64,000 nt of DNA from Spartobacteria bacterium (GTDB taxonomy: Bacteria; Verrucomicrobiota; Verrucomicrobiia; Chthoniobacterales; UBA10450): NCBI GenBank assembly GCA_003134765.1, contig PLCM01000032.1, forward strand, positions 62,001-126,000, written 5' to 3'. Both the position numbers and the translations under genes were made by a program. Below are positions 8,556-16,242 of the stretch, piece after piece. A model generated the notes under the pieces. The model was given only the letters and a program-made list of their open reading frames with translations, ran no database searches and was not told the DNA's origin. The first letter of the stretch is position 1, and each line of letters starts with the position of its first letter.

Positions 8556-8730
8556 CTGTAGCCGCTGCCCTGTGGGCAGCGTGAGATAAGCGTAGAACAG
8601 AAAAATATTCGACGCCACCCCTCGCGCTTCGCACACCCAAGCGGCTACAGAAAGAGGCTTGTGGCGGGTGCTTTTTTTTGTGTAGCCGCTGCCCTGCTTG
8701 CCACGCCGGAGCTAGGCGGGTGGGCAGCGT
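8556..8730. repeat. REP cluster (family A) upstream of the RAYT gene
   Basis: GTAGCCGCTGCCCTGTGGGC at 8558 is paired with GCGGCTAC ending at 8647. A third REP, with GTAG at 8682, is interrupted by an extra GCTTGCCACGCC... segment before its closing GGGCAGCG. The gap between the RAYT and the LysR gene consists mainly of these elements. Confidence 0.8.
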
Positions 8731-8736
8731 TGGGTG

Positions 8737-9645
8737 CTATTTCCGGATCAACTTCGGGACTTCGCTTTTGACCAGGGTGGTAAATGCGGCCACGGCGCTA
8801 TTCGCGCTCGAGTCGATCAGGCGAAGGAGGCCGATTTCCAGGTTCAGTTTCTTCCCCTGGAGGCGAATCGCTTTCAGTTTCAGGCCTTCGCGTCCTCGCA
8901 GCGCGATCTTCGGCATGAGGGCGGCTGCTTTCAACGGGGCGAGCGAGCGAAGCAAGGTCTCGATCGCATTCAGCTCCGCGACGGTTCGCGGGCGAACGTG
9001 ATGGTTGAGACAAATCTGGTCCGTCATCCGGCGCATGACGAAGGTGTCGAACAGTTGCAGCATGCGCTGCTGGTGGAGCTCGGAAAACTGGATGACGCGC
9101 CGTTTCCACCAGGGATGGTTCTGGGCAACGATGAGGGCAAACTCATCGTTGCAAAGCCGCTCGTAACGCAGGTTCGGCGAATGCCGGGTCAGGAATCCGA
9201 GGCCTACATCCATCCGCCCTTCTTCGAGGGCGGTTTCAATCTCGGTCGATGAAATTTCTTCAACCGTGAGGCTGATCCCGGGATGCTTCGCGGCGAACCC
9301 ACCCAGCAGGTCGGGCATCAGGGCGACGTTGAGGATCGGGACAACGCCGACATGAAGCGCACCGCGCAATTGTCCCGGTTCGCTCGCGACTTCCTGAAGG
9401 AAATTCTCCAGCTGCCGCAGAACGGCGCGCGCGTGTTCCTGAAAGATCAGGCCGGTGGAAGTGAGCAGGATGCGCTTGCCGCGCCGCTGAAAGAGCGACA
9501 CCCGCAACCCCGCTTCCAGGTCGCGCATTTGCTGGGAAACGCTCGGCTGGGATATCCCGAGGCGGTCCGCGGCGCGGCTGAAACTGCCGGCCTCAGCTAC
9601 CGCGAGGAAGTAGCGCAAATGGCGAATCTCCAACGGGTCTTGCAT
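8737..9645 (-). CDS. LysR family transcriptional regulator
   Basis: The 302-residue protein has the standard LysR winged helix-turn-helix at residues 5-64 (IRHLRYFLAVAEAGSFSRAA, LGISQPSVSQQMRDLEAGL) and a periplasmic-binding-like effector domain (about 90-300). It is divergent from the three-gene importer starting at 9867, with about 220 bases between. That is the usual position of a LysR activator controlling the neighbouring operon and itself. For SsuABC/NrtABC-like importers, known activators of this class (Cbl, NtcB, CysB) sense nitrogen or sulfur status. The effector here cannot be read from sequence. Confidence 0.9.
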   Translation of the reverse strand: MQDPLEIRHLRYFLAVAEAGSFSRAADRLGISQPSVSQQMRDLEAGLRVSLFQRRGKRILLTSTGLIFQEHARAVLRQLENFLQEVASEPGQLRGALHVGVVPILNVALMPDLLGGFAAKHPGISLTVEEISSTEIETALEEGRMDVGLGFLTRHSPNLRYERLCNDEFALIVAQNHPWWKRRVIQFSELHQQRMLQLFDTFVMRRMTDQICLNHHVRPRTVAELNAIETLLRSLAPLKAAALMPKIALRGREGLKLKAIRLQGKKLNLEIGLLRLIDSSANSAVAAFTTLVKSEVPKLIRK

Positions 9646-9737
9646 CGCCCGGAATAATGTGGGGCTGAATCGGCAAATGCAATCAGTCAGGTTTCTCGCC
9701 CGTGCGTGGTTCTCATCATCTCGTTTTGAGGAGAGAG

Positions 9738-9774
9738 TCGATCACGAGCCGGAGCCCGAGCACGATCACGAATG
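9738..9774. repeat. Solo (GAKYAY)n hexamer repeat, family K
   Basis: GTCGATCACGAGCCGGAGCC continues as CGAGCACGATCACGA. It lies in the lysR/importer intergenic region, between the start of lysR and the promoter region of the importer operon, and is in the same orientation as the copy before priA. Confidence 0.6.
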
Positions 9775-9866
9775 AGAGGGGGCCGGCCTTTGGACAACGG
9801 GTGAGATTGTGCTTCCATAGGTTGAAGTTATTGAGGTATTTCCTTTACCTCTGGTTAGGAGGCCAA

Positions 9867-10988
9867 ATGAAATTCACTAAACTCACCACGGTCCTGGTGT
9901 TGGGCGCCCTTTTTCTGACAGGATGTCGGAAGAGCGCCACCACCGGTGCCTCGAACAAAATCCGTGTCGGCTACATCGGCTTGACCTGTGAAGCGCCGAT
10001 CTTCTGCGCGGTGGAGAACGGTTTCTTCAAGGAAGAGGGCCTCGACGTCGAAATGGTGAAATGCGAATGGGCCAACTACAAGGATGTTCTGGCCCTGGGC
10101 GGATTCGACATTACCCACCATCTCGTCATGTATTTTCTGAAGCCAATCGAACAGGGGCTCGATGTCCGTTTTACGGCGGGAATCCATAAGGGCTGTCTGC
10201 GGGTCCAGTCCTCGACGAAAGGAAATATCCATTCCGTGCAAGATCTCCGCGGAAAACGGATTGGCGTCCCGGGAATGGGGACACCTCCCTTTATTTTTGC
10301 CAATCGCGTTTTGGGCGCCAGCGGCATTGATGCAAGCAAGGACGTAAGCTGGCGCGTTTTTCCGGCGGGTGAGCTGGGACTCGCGCTCGACAAGGGTGAA
10401 GTTGACGCGGTCGCGGACTCCGAACCGATCGGCAGCCTTCTTCTCGCCGACGGCAAGGTCCGGAATGTCGCCGACCAGGCGCAGGACATGCCTTACAAAA
10501 ATGAATACTGCTGCGCCGTGATTGTGAACGGCAAGTATCTGGCGGCGCATCCGAAGGAGTCGGCGGCTGGGACCCGCGCGCTTCTCAAGGGAGCAAAGTG
10601 GGTGGAGGCCAATCCGGCGGCGGCGGCGCGGTTGTCCGTCGAGAAAAAGTATCTCGCTTCCAGTCCCGAACTGAACACGGTGGCGATTTCGCACCTGCGT
10701 TATGTGCCGAGCGTTTCCGGCGCGGATCAGGCAGTCCAATCCGCCGCCGAGGAAATGAAAATTGCGGGCATGCTCAGTCCGACCACTAATGTGGCCGACC
10801 TGGCGAAGCGCGCGTTTGTTCATCTCGATGGCGTTTCGGACGAGTGGCTCGAGAGTTTAAAGGTGGAAAAAGTGGCGGGCGGCCAGGTCCCGCCGGATCA
10901 GGACATCCGCCTTTACGCGGAACTGATTCTCGCTGATACCGAGGATTCATGTTGCAAAAAGAGACCGGTCCTGGCGGCGGAGAAGTAG
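9867..10988 (+). CDS. ABC importer substrate-binding lipoprotein, SsuA/NrtA/TauA type
   Basis: This is the periplasmic receptor of an importer. MKFTKLTTVLVLGALFLTGC is a lipoprotein signal with Cys20 as lipidation site. The mature part is a type-II binding protein of the nitrate/sulfonate/taurine family (IRVGYIGLTCEAPIFCAVE, GKRIGVPGMGTPP, DAVADSEPIGSLL). The ATG at 9867 has AGGAGG four to five bases upstream, which decides the start over the track's 9702. The mature protein is rich in cysteine for this family (TCEAPIFCA, VKCEW, HKGC, YCCAV, DSCCKK), so the ligand may not be a simple sulfonate. The permease gene starts 40 bases before its stop. The substrate is unknown. Confidence 0.85.
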   Translation: MKFTKLTTVLVLGALFLTGCRKSATTGASNKIRVGYIGLTCEAPIFCAVENGFFKEEGLDVEMVKCEWANYKDVLALGGFDITHHLVMYFLKPIEQGLDVRFTAGIHKGCLRVQSSTKGNIHSVQDLRGKRIGVPGMGTPPFIFANRVLGASGIDASKDVSWRVFPAGELGLALDKGEVDAVADSEPIGSLLLADGKVRNVADQAQDMPYKNEYCCAVIVNGKYLAAHPKESAAGTRALLKGAKWVEANPAAAARLSVEKKYLASSPELNTVAISHLRYVPSVSGADQAVQSAAEEMKIAGMLSPTTNVADLAKRAFVHLDGVSDEWLESLKVEKVAGGQVPPDQDIRLYAELILADTEDSCCKKRPVLAAEK

Positions 10989-11983
10989 ATCAGGCGTGGA
11001 CTGAAGGCGCGCCGCGCACGGCGCCGCCCGCGAGCATAACCGCATCGCTGCGGACATGGCTGCCGGTCACCGCGGCGACGGCGATCTGTCTTGGAATCCA
11101 CTGGTTTGTTTCAAGCACGGAGCTGCCCGCCGAGACGCGCTCTTACTTCGTGTTCCTCTGGAGCGTGCTTGGGGTCTCACTCGTTCTCGCGGGCGCGCAA
11201 ATCGGATGGCCGGCGCTGCGCCGATGGATGCGACAGATGGGGCCGATTTTTTCGGTGGCGCTTTTGACCCTGGGCCTCTGGGAGATGATCACTTCGGGTT
11301 TCCGGTGGCTGCCGCTCCCGTATTTCCCGAGCCCGGCCGGAGTTTTCCAAAGCTTGATCAACGATCGGGCGCTGCTTTTCGACAGCACCTGGCACTCGCT
11401 CATCCTGCTCCTGAGTGGCTACGCGCTTGGCGTCGTCGCCGGTTTGATCAGCGGCATCTGTATCGGGTGGTCGTCGCCGGTTCGTTATTGGGGAATGCCG
11501 ATCCTGAAAGTCGTTGGCCCGATTCCCGCGACGGCTTGGATTCCCCTCGCAATGGTCGTTTCCCCTTCCGCAATTTTTTCCGCCGCGGCCTTGATTGCGC
11601 TCGCCGTCTGGTTCCCCGTTACGATGCTGACCGCATCCGGCATTTCGAACACGCGTGCCTCGTATCTGGACGTCGCGCGCACTCTTGGCGCGGGCCGGCG
11701 TTTCCTGATTTTCCGGGTCGCCATTCCCGCCGCGCTGCCGAGCATCTTCATCGGTTTATTCATGGGTTTGGGCGCATCATTTCTGACCTTGGTCGTCGCT
11801 GAAACCGTCGGAGTGAAGTCAGGGCTCGGCTGGTATGTGAGCTGGGCGCAGGGCTGGGCCGAATACGGAAAGGTTTTCGCCGCGCTCGTCATCATGGCGG
11901 CGTTCTTCTCCACCATCATGACCCTCCTTTTCAAGGTGCGCGATCGCGTGTTGGTGTGGCAAAAGGGAGTAATCAAATGGTAA
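10949..11983 (+). CDS. ABC importer permease, SsuC/TauC type, with extra N-terminal helices
   Basis: This inner-membrane permease of the BPD_transp_1 family forms the translocation channel with the adjacent binding protein and ATPase. The typical core occupies about residues 100-340 (TM segments, then LDVARTLGAGRRFLIFRVAIPAALPSIFIG as the coupling EAA loop). At 344 residues it is about 80 longer than usual. The surplus is N-terminal, with two more hydrophobic segments (WLPVTAATAICLGIHWF, YFVFLWSVLGVSLVLAGAQI). It overlaps the binding-protein gene by 40 bases and the ATPase gene by 7, so translation is probably coupled. Confidence 0.88.
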   Translation: MLQKETGPGGGEVDQAWTEGAPRTAPPASITASLRTWLPVTAATAICLGIHWFVSSTELPAETRSYFVFLWSVLGVSLVLAGAQIGWPALRRWMRQMGPIFSVALLTLGLWEMITSGFRWLPLPYFPSPAGVFQSLINDRALLFDSTWHSLILLLSGYALGVVAGLISGICIGWSSPVRYWGMPILKVVGPIPATAWIPLAMVVSPSAIFSAAALIALAVWFPVTMLTASGISNTRASYLDVARTLGAGRRFLIFRVAIPAALPSIFIGLFMGLGASFLTLVVAETVGVKSGLGWYVSWAQGWAEYGKVFAALVIMAAFFSTIMTLLFKVRDRVLVWQKGVIKW

Positions 11984-12771
11984 CGCAAGAGGCGGTGGAA
12001 GCGTCGTCGCTTCGCGTTCGTGAAGTCAGCAAGAGCTTTCCTCTGCCCGACGAACCGACGACCCGCCGATTGGCCCTCGATAACGTTTCGCTTTCGCTCA
12101 CCGCCGGTGAGCTCGTTTCTCTCGTCGGCCCCAGCGGCTGCGGCAAATCCACCCTGCTGCGTCTCATCGCCGGTCTCGATTCGCCGGACTCCGGTGAACT
12201 GATGGTCGGCGCGGAATCGATCACCGGCCCGAACGCGGAGCGCGGCCTGGTCTTTCAGGATCCGAACCTGTTCCCGTGGCTGACGGTCCGGCGAAATATC
12301 GAAGCGGGTTTGGTGGCGCGGCATGTCTTGAAGGAGAAACGTCACGAAGTCGATGAGTTCATGCGGCTGGTCGGCCTGGAAAGTTTTGCGGGTGCGTATC
12401 CGCACCATCTCTCCGGCGGAATGGCGCAACGCGTCGCGCTCGCGCGGGCGCTGATTAATCATCCGAAAGTGTTGCTGCTCGACGAGCCGCTGGGAGCGCT
12501 CGATGCCTTCACCCGGATGCGGATGCAGGATGAAGTGCTCCGGCTCTGGCAGGCGCGCCGGACCACCATGCTGCTGGTGACGCACGACATCGACGAATCG
12601 ATTTACATGAGCGATCGCATCGTCATTATGACGCAACGGCCCGGGCGAATCGAACGAACAATTCCGGTGGCGCTGGAGCGACCGCGCGATCGCAGCAGCG
12701 CCGATTTTCTTCAACTCCGCGGAGAAATTCTGGAGCTCCTGCATTTCGCGGGCAACGCGGTTGCGATTTAG
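11977..12771 (+). CDS. ABC importer ATPase, SsuB/NrtD type
   Basis: The 264-residue ATPase energises the importer. Walker A is GPSGCGKST, the Q-loop is in VFQDPNLFPW, the signature is LSGGMAQRVALARAL, Walker B is VLLLDEPLGALD, and the H-loop is VTHDIDES. I take the ATG at 11977, preceded by AAAGGGAG and overlapping the permease stop (ATGGTAA). The track's GTG at 11956 would lengthen the overlap. It ends the lysR-controlled operon. The next gene begins 157 bases later and may be separate. Confidence 0.92.
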   Translation: MVTQEAVEASSLRVREVSKSFPLPDEPTTRRLALDNVSLSLTAGELVSLVGPSGCGKSTLLRLIAGLDSPDSGELMVGAESITGPNAERGLVFQDPNLFPWLTVRRNIEAGLVARHVLKEKRHEVDEFMRLVGLESFAGAYPHHLSGGMAQRVALARALINHPKVLLLDEPLGALDAFTRMRMQDEVLRLWQARRTTMLLVTHDIDESIYMSDRIVIMTQRPGRIERTIPVALERPRDRSSADFLQLRGEILELLHFAGNAVAI

Positions 12772-12928
12772 CGGGTCTGGAGATGGCCTGCCCTCAGGCC
12801 GTGGGGAGAACGCGACGCCGCCCATTTTCCGGCGCGGGGGCGCGCCAGCTCCAATCGCCAGCGTTGTTCTTAACCTCGTTAAAAGACTTCCACCGATAAG
12901 CTCCCGCTGCGTATCATCGCCCCGCGCC

Positions 12929-14608
12929 ATGGACGAAACGGCCGGAAAGCTAACTTCGGGTGAGCCGCTCAGCGTCGAGCAACTCCTCGAGTACTTGCCC
13001 GCGTTGAAGGAAGTCCCGGCCGTGCAGCTGGAGAAATACGCGAAAGGGGCGGCGGTGCTTCATCGCTACCGGAAAGGCGAAACCGTCTGCGTGGAAGGCG
13101 AGTTCGGCTCGACCGCCTATTACATCGTTTCGGGCACGGTCGAGATTTCGATTCAAAATCCGCTCGCCCACCTCCGCACCCGACCGGCGTCCGGATTTTT
13201 CGGCCGCAGCATGGCGCGGATGAAAAGCTTTTTGCTCGATGAAGAGCAGGACAAACGCGCCGAGGCGCACGACCGCAAGTTCATCGGGATCGACGCGAAC
13301 ATTGATCTTCCGATGAACAAACCGATCGCGGAGCTCGGGCCGGGAGAGCTGTTTGGCGAAATGACCTGCCGGACATTTCAACCCCGGTCTGCCACGGTGA
13401 TCGCGCGCGAGCCCTGCGAGATGGTCGAGATGCTGCGGGTGATCCTCGACATGCTGGTCGGGAACCGCCAGGTCTCGGAGGCCTCGAAGGCGACGTCGAA
13501 AGTGAAGGCGCCGACGTTCAAGGGCACCTCGTTCAAGACGCAAATGGACGAAAAATACCGGCAGCGCTCGCTCGAGACGCATCTCCGGAGCGTGCCGCTC
13601 TTCGCCAGCGTGGGCGAAGAATTCCTGCGTTACCTGAAGGAGAAGGTCGAGCTGGTTTCCTTCAACCAGAACGACGTCATCTGCAAGGAAGGAGAAGAGG
13701 CGGACGCATTTTATCTCATCCGTTCCGGAATGGTGCGCGTCTCGCAGACGATGCCGGGCGGCGATATGGTTCGGACGTATTTGAGTCGCGGCGATTTTTT
13801 TGGCGAGATTGGTTTGCTCCGGTCGATTAAGCGAATCGCGACCTGCAGCGCGCTGGACGCGGTGGACGTCGTGAAAATTCCCGGCGCCGAGTTCAATCTC
13901 ATGCTGGAAAAATTTCCCGGCGTCCGCGCGCAGCTCGAGCCGGTCGCGGATGCACGCATGACCGCGACGATGAGCCGGCAAATCCCGCCCGGGCTGGGGC
14001 TGGACGATTATCTCAACCAGGGATTGTTCGAAGCGCAGAACCTGTTGCTGATCGATCTGGATAATTGCACGCGTTGCGACGCCTGCGTGCAGGCCTGCGC
14101 CAAAGCGCACGACGGCATCTCCCGCCTGCTGCGCGACGGTTTGCGCTACGATCACTTCCTCGTCGCGACGGCCTGCCGTTCCTGCCGCGATCCGCTTTGC
14201 ATGACGCAATGTCCGGTCGGCTCGATCCGACGGAAGGAGAACCTCGAGATCATCATTGAAGATTGGTGCATCGGCTGCGGGAAATGCGCCGAGCTTTGTC
14301 CCTACGGCAACATCAACATGCACCCGCTCGAAGTGACCAAAGAAGTGAAGACGGAGGTCAAATCGCCGAATCCGAACATTCCGCCCACGGTAAAAATCGA
14401 GAAGAAAAAGACGACGACCTACAAAGCGAACACCTGCGATCTCTGCACGCAGTTATCGGTCCCGAGCTGCGTTTATGCCTGCCCGCACGATGCCGCGAAA
14501 CGGGTCGATCCGCAGCGCTTTTTCGGCGATGCCCTCGAATTGCAGAACCGCCTGTTCAACGATGAATGGACTCCGGCGCGCCGTTATCAAATGCACCATA
14601 CCCACTGA
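12929..14608 (+). CDS. Double cNMP-binding domain / polyferredoxin fusion protein
   Basis: This 559-residue soluble protein joins two cyclic-nucleotide-binding-type domains (about 37-175 and 217-330, each with a ..GE.FGE. phosphate-cassette region: GPGELFGEM and RGDFFGEIGLL) to a ferredoxin region (about 380-525). The latter has cysteine groups CTRCDACVQAC, CRSCRDPLCMTQC, CIGCGKCAELC and CDLC plus CVYACPHDA, enough for four [4Fe-4S] clusters as in DmsB/HycB-type electron-transfer subunits. There is no helix-turn-helix, so it is not a Crp regulator. The start at 12929 drops a low-quality N-terminal stretch of the track ORF. Cytochrome b-like and decaheme genes follow, suggesting an electron relay whose activity could respond to a nucleotide. 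I know no characterised homologue. Confidence 0.8.
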   Translation: MDETAGKLTSGEPLSVEQLLEYLPALKEVPAVQLEKYAKGAAVLHRYRKGETVCVEGEFGSTAYYIVSGTVEISIQNPLAHLRTRPASGFFGRSMARMKSFLLDEEQDKRAEAHDRKFIGIDANIDLPMNKPIAELGPGELFGEMTCRTFQPRSATVIAREPCEMVEMLRVILDMLVGNRQVSEASKATSKVKAPTFKGTSFKTQMDEKYRQRSLETHLRSVPLFASVGEEFLRYLKEKVELVSFNQNDVICKEGEEADAFYLIRSGMVRVSQTMPGGDMVRTYLSRGDFFGEIGLLRSIKRIATCSALDAVDVVKIPGAEFNLMLEKFPGVRAQLEPVADARMTATMSRQIPPGLGLDDYLNQGLFEAQNLLLIDLDNCTRCDACVQACAKAHDGISRLLRDGLRYDHFLVATACRSCRDPLCMTQCPVGSIRRKENLEIIIEDWCIGCGKCAELCPYGNINMHPLEVTKEVKTEVKSPNPNIPPTVKIEKKKTTTYKANTCDLCTQLSVPSCVYACPHDAAKRVDPQRFFGDALELQNRLFNDEWTPARRYQMHHTH

Positions 14609-14620
14609 TGAGCACTCATT

Positions 14621-14737
14621 CTGTCATCCTGAGCGGAGCGAAAGCGGAGTCGAAGGATCCCGGTGTGCAACGTGCGGCGCCGCCGCCGGTTCTTCCGCGG
14701 GGTCCCTCGACTCCGCTTCGCTCCGCTCGGGATGACG
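14621..14737. repeat. Inverted repeat family C
   Basis: TGTCATCCTGAGCGGAGCGA at the left and the complementary CTCCGCTTCGCTCCGCTC plus GGGATGAC at the right enclose about 50 bases. It lies between the ferredoxin and cytochrome b-like genes of the redox cluster, and could weaken read-through between them. Confidence 0.85.
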
Positions 14738-14747
14738 TGTTTGCAAG

Positions 14748-16142
14748 ATGAGGATCAACAACTGGAAACACTTTCCCTGGCTCGTCTTCGTTTGCCTCGC
14801 CACGATTGCGGCCTGCATTCTTTACGCCGGTAATTTTCATCCGGACGCGCTCCCATCGTGGATTCATTTGCCGGCGTCATTGGTCCAAACGCCGACCGAG
14901 CACCACACCGTCGGCGGCACGCCGCTTGGTCTGGCTTTTGGCGCGATCTCTTTGGCGATCTTTGTTTTCGCCGCCTTGCTGAGTTTGCGAAAAAAAATTC
15001 CGCTCTGGCGCGTCGGGACCGTGCAGCGGTGGTTGCGCGCCCATATCTGGCTCACGCTCCTCACGATTCCGCTCGTCATTTTGCACAGCGGGTTCCGGTT
15101 GGGCGGGCCGATGACCACATTCCTGATGGCGCTCTATGGGATCGTAATGGTGAGCGGAATTTACGGACTCTTTCTCCAGCATTTGATGCCGCGCCTGATG
15201 AAGGAGCGATTGCCGGCTGAGACGGTCTTCGAGCAAATCCCCCATATCCGCTCGCAACTCGCCGCCGCCGCCGAGAAAATGCGCGATTCATTCAAACCGG
15301 CGCCGCCGAAAAAACCCGGCGCCGGTGCGCCCGCGCCGAGCGGGGCGAAAGCAGCGACGGCTGGTGCGGCGGTAATGGCGTCAACGAAAGGGGAGTTGAG
15401 CACTCCGGTCGCGCGCGCAAAATCGGTAACCGGATCGGCTATTACCGCCGCACCCGTCGCAGCGGCGGCCACGAGCGCGTCGGCAGGCCCGGCCGCGAAA
15501 ACAATGGAATCGGAGGCGGAGCCCGCGCCGGCATCGATTCCGAATGCCGCCGTTAAACCGGCGGCACCGAAGGCGGAGACGATTGGCACGCCGACGGCGC
15601 GCGTGCAGAGCGACCCGCCCGGCGAACCCGTGGCGCGAACGGACGTTCCGGCCGGCGATCAGGCGGCGCCTTCTCCGCCAGTGGCTCCCGCCGCGCCGCC
15701 GCCGGCGGAAAAACCCGCGACAACGTCACCGCCGCCTGCTCCGGCCGCGAAGCCCGCGGCGCCGGCAGCCGCGCCAAGACCTGCCGCCTCCGCTGCGGCG
15801 AAACCGGCGGCGCCCGCCGACCCCGCTTCGGAAGCGGTGCTCGTCGAATTTATCGAGCGCCAGATTCTTCCTTATCTGCAGGCGCGTCGCGGCGATCGGA
15901 TGCGACTGAACAATCCCCGTTTTTCCGATGACACTTTTCGCTTTGTGAAACTGCGCGTGGCCGAAGTCTACCGGAGCCGCGTCGAAGAAATCCAGGGCTG
16001 GTGCGATGAGCGCCGCATGCTCGACCTTCAGGTGCGTCTGCAACATTGGCTGCATGGGTGGCTTTTCGTGCATGTGCCGTTTTCATTTTTGCTTTTGATG
16101 CTCACGATCTGGCACGCCAGCGTGACGCTTTTTTACTATTAA
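14748..16142 (+). CDS. Cytochrome b-like membrane protein with long Ala/Pro linker
   Basis: The 464-residue protein has four hydrophobic helices in the first 150 residues (PWLVFVCLATIAACILYA, LGLAFGAISLAIFVFAALLS, HIWLTLLTIPLVILHSGF, TTFLMALYGIVMVSGIYGLF). An alanine/proline-rich linker follows (about 170-365). Next comes a small soluble segment, then a last helix containing HWLHGWLFVHVPF and IWHASVTL. Histidines placed within and at the ends of helices 3 and 5 are what a di-heme cytochrome b would need, so I infer quinone/heme electron transfer at the inner membrane. It sits between the ferredoxin-like and decaheme genes. The family is not recognised, and heme binding is inferred from histidine placement only. 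Confidence 0.65.
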   Translation: MRINNWKHFPWLVFVCLATIAACILYAGNFHPDALPSWIHLPASLVQTPTEHHTVGGTPLGLAFGAISLAIFVFAALLSLRKKIPLWRVGTVQRWLRAHIWLTLLTIPLVILHSGFRLGGPMTTFLMALYGIVMVSGIYGLFLQHLMPRLMKERLPAETVFEQIPHIRSQLAAAAEKMRDSFKPAPPKKPGAGAPAPSGAKAATAGAAVMASTKGELSTPVARAKSVTGSAITAAPVAAAATSASAGPAAKTMESEAEPAPASIPNAAVKPAAPKAETIGTPTARVQSDPPGEPVARTDVPAGDQAAPSPPVAPAAPPPAEKPATTSPPPAPAAKPAAPAAAPRPAASAAAKPAAPADPASEAVLVEFIERQILPYLQARRGDRMRLNNPRFSDDTFRFVKLRVAEVYRSRVEEIQGWCDERRMLDLQVRLQHWLHGWLFVHVPFSFLLLMLTIWHASVTLFYY

Positions 16143-16167
16143 TATGGTTGCCCTTGAGATTCATCGA

Positions 16168-16226
16168 TGGAGGGGCGAGCTCCCGCGAGCCCGTCGCGCC
16201 CGGGCCTCGCAGAGCTCAGCCCTCCA
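16168..16226. repeat. GGAG-headed palindromic element
   Basis: TGGAGGGGCGAGCTC at the left is the near-complement of GAGCTCAGCCCTCCA at the right. The GGAG head matches the alternative REP head. It lies just upstream of the decaheme gene. Confidence 0.65.
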
Positions 16227-16242
16227 AATCTAGACGCCCATC

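Noticed and set aside
11485-12930. 481-codon minus-strand ORF over the importer permease and ATPase genes
   Set aside because: It is antisense to genes with intact Walker A, signature and Walker B motifs. Its composition is that of a shadow frame.
12929-14608. cNMP-binding/ferredoxin protein considered as a Crp/Fnr transcription factor
   Set aside because: No helix-turn-helix follows the cNMP-type domains. The C-terminal part is a multi-cluster ferredoxin of the electron-transfer type.
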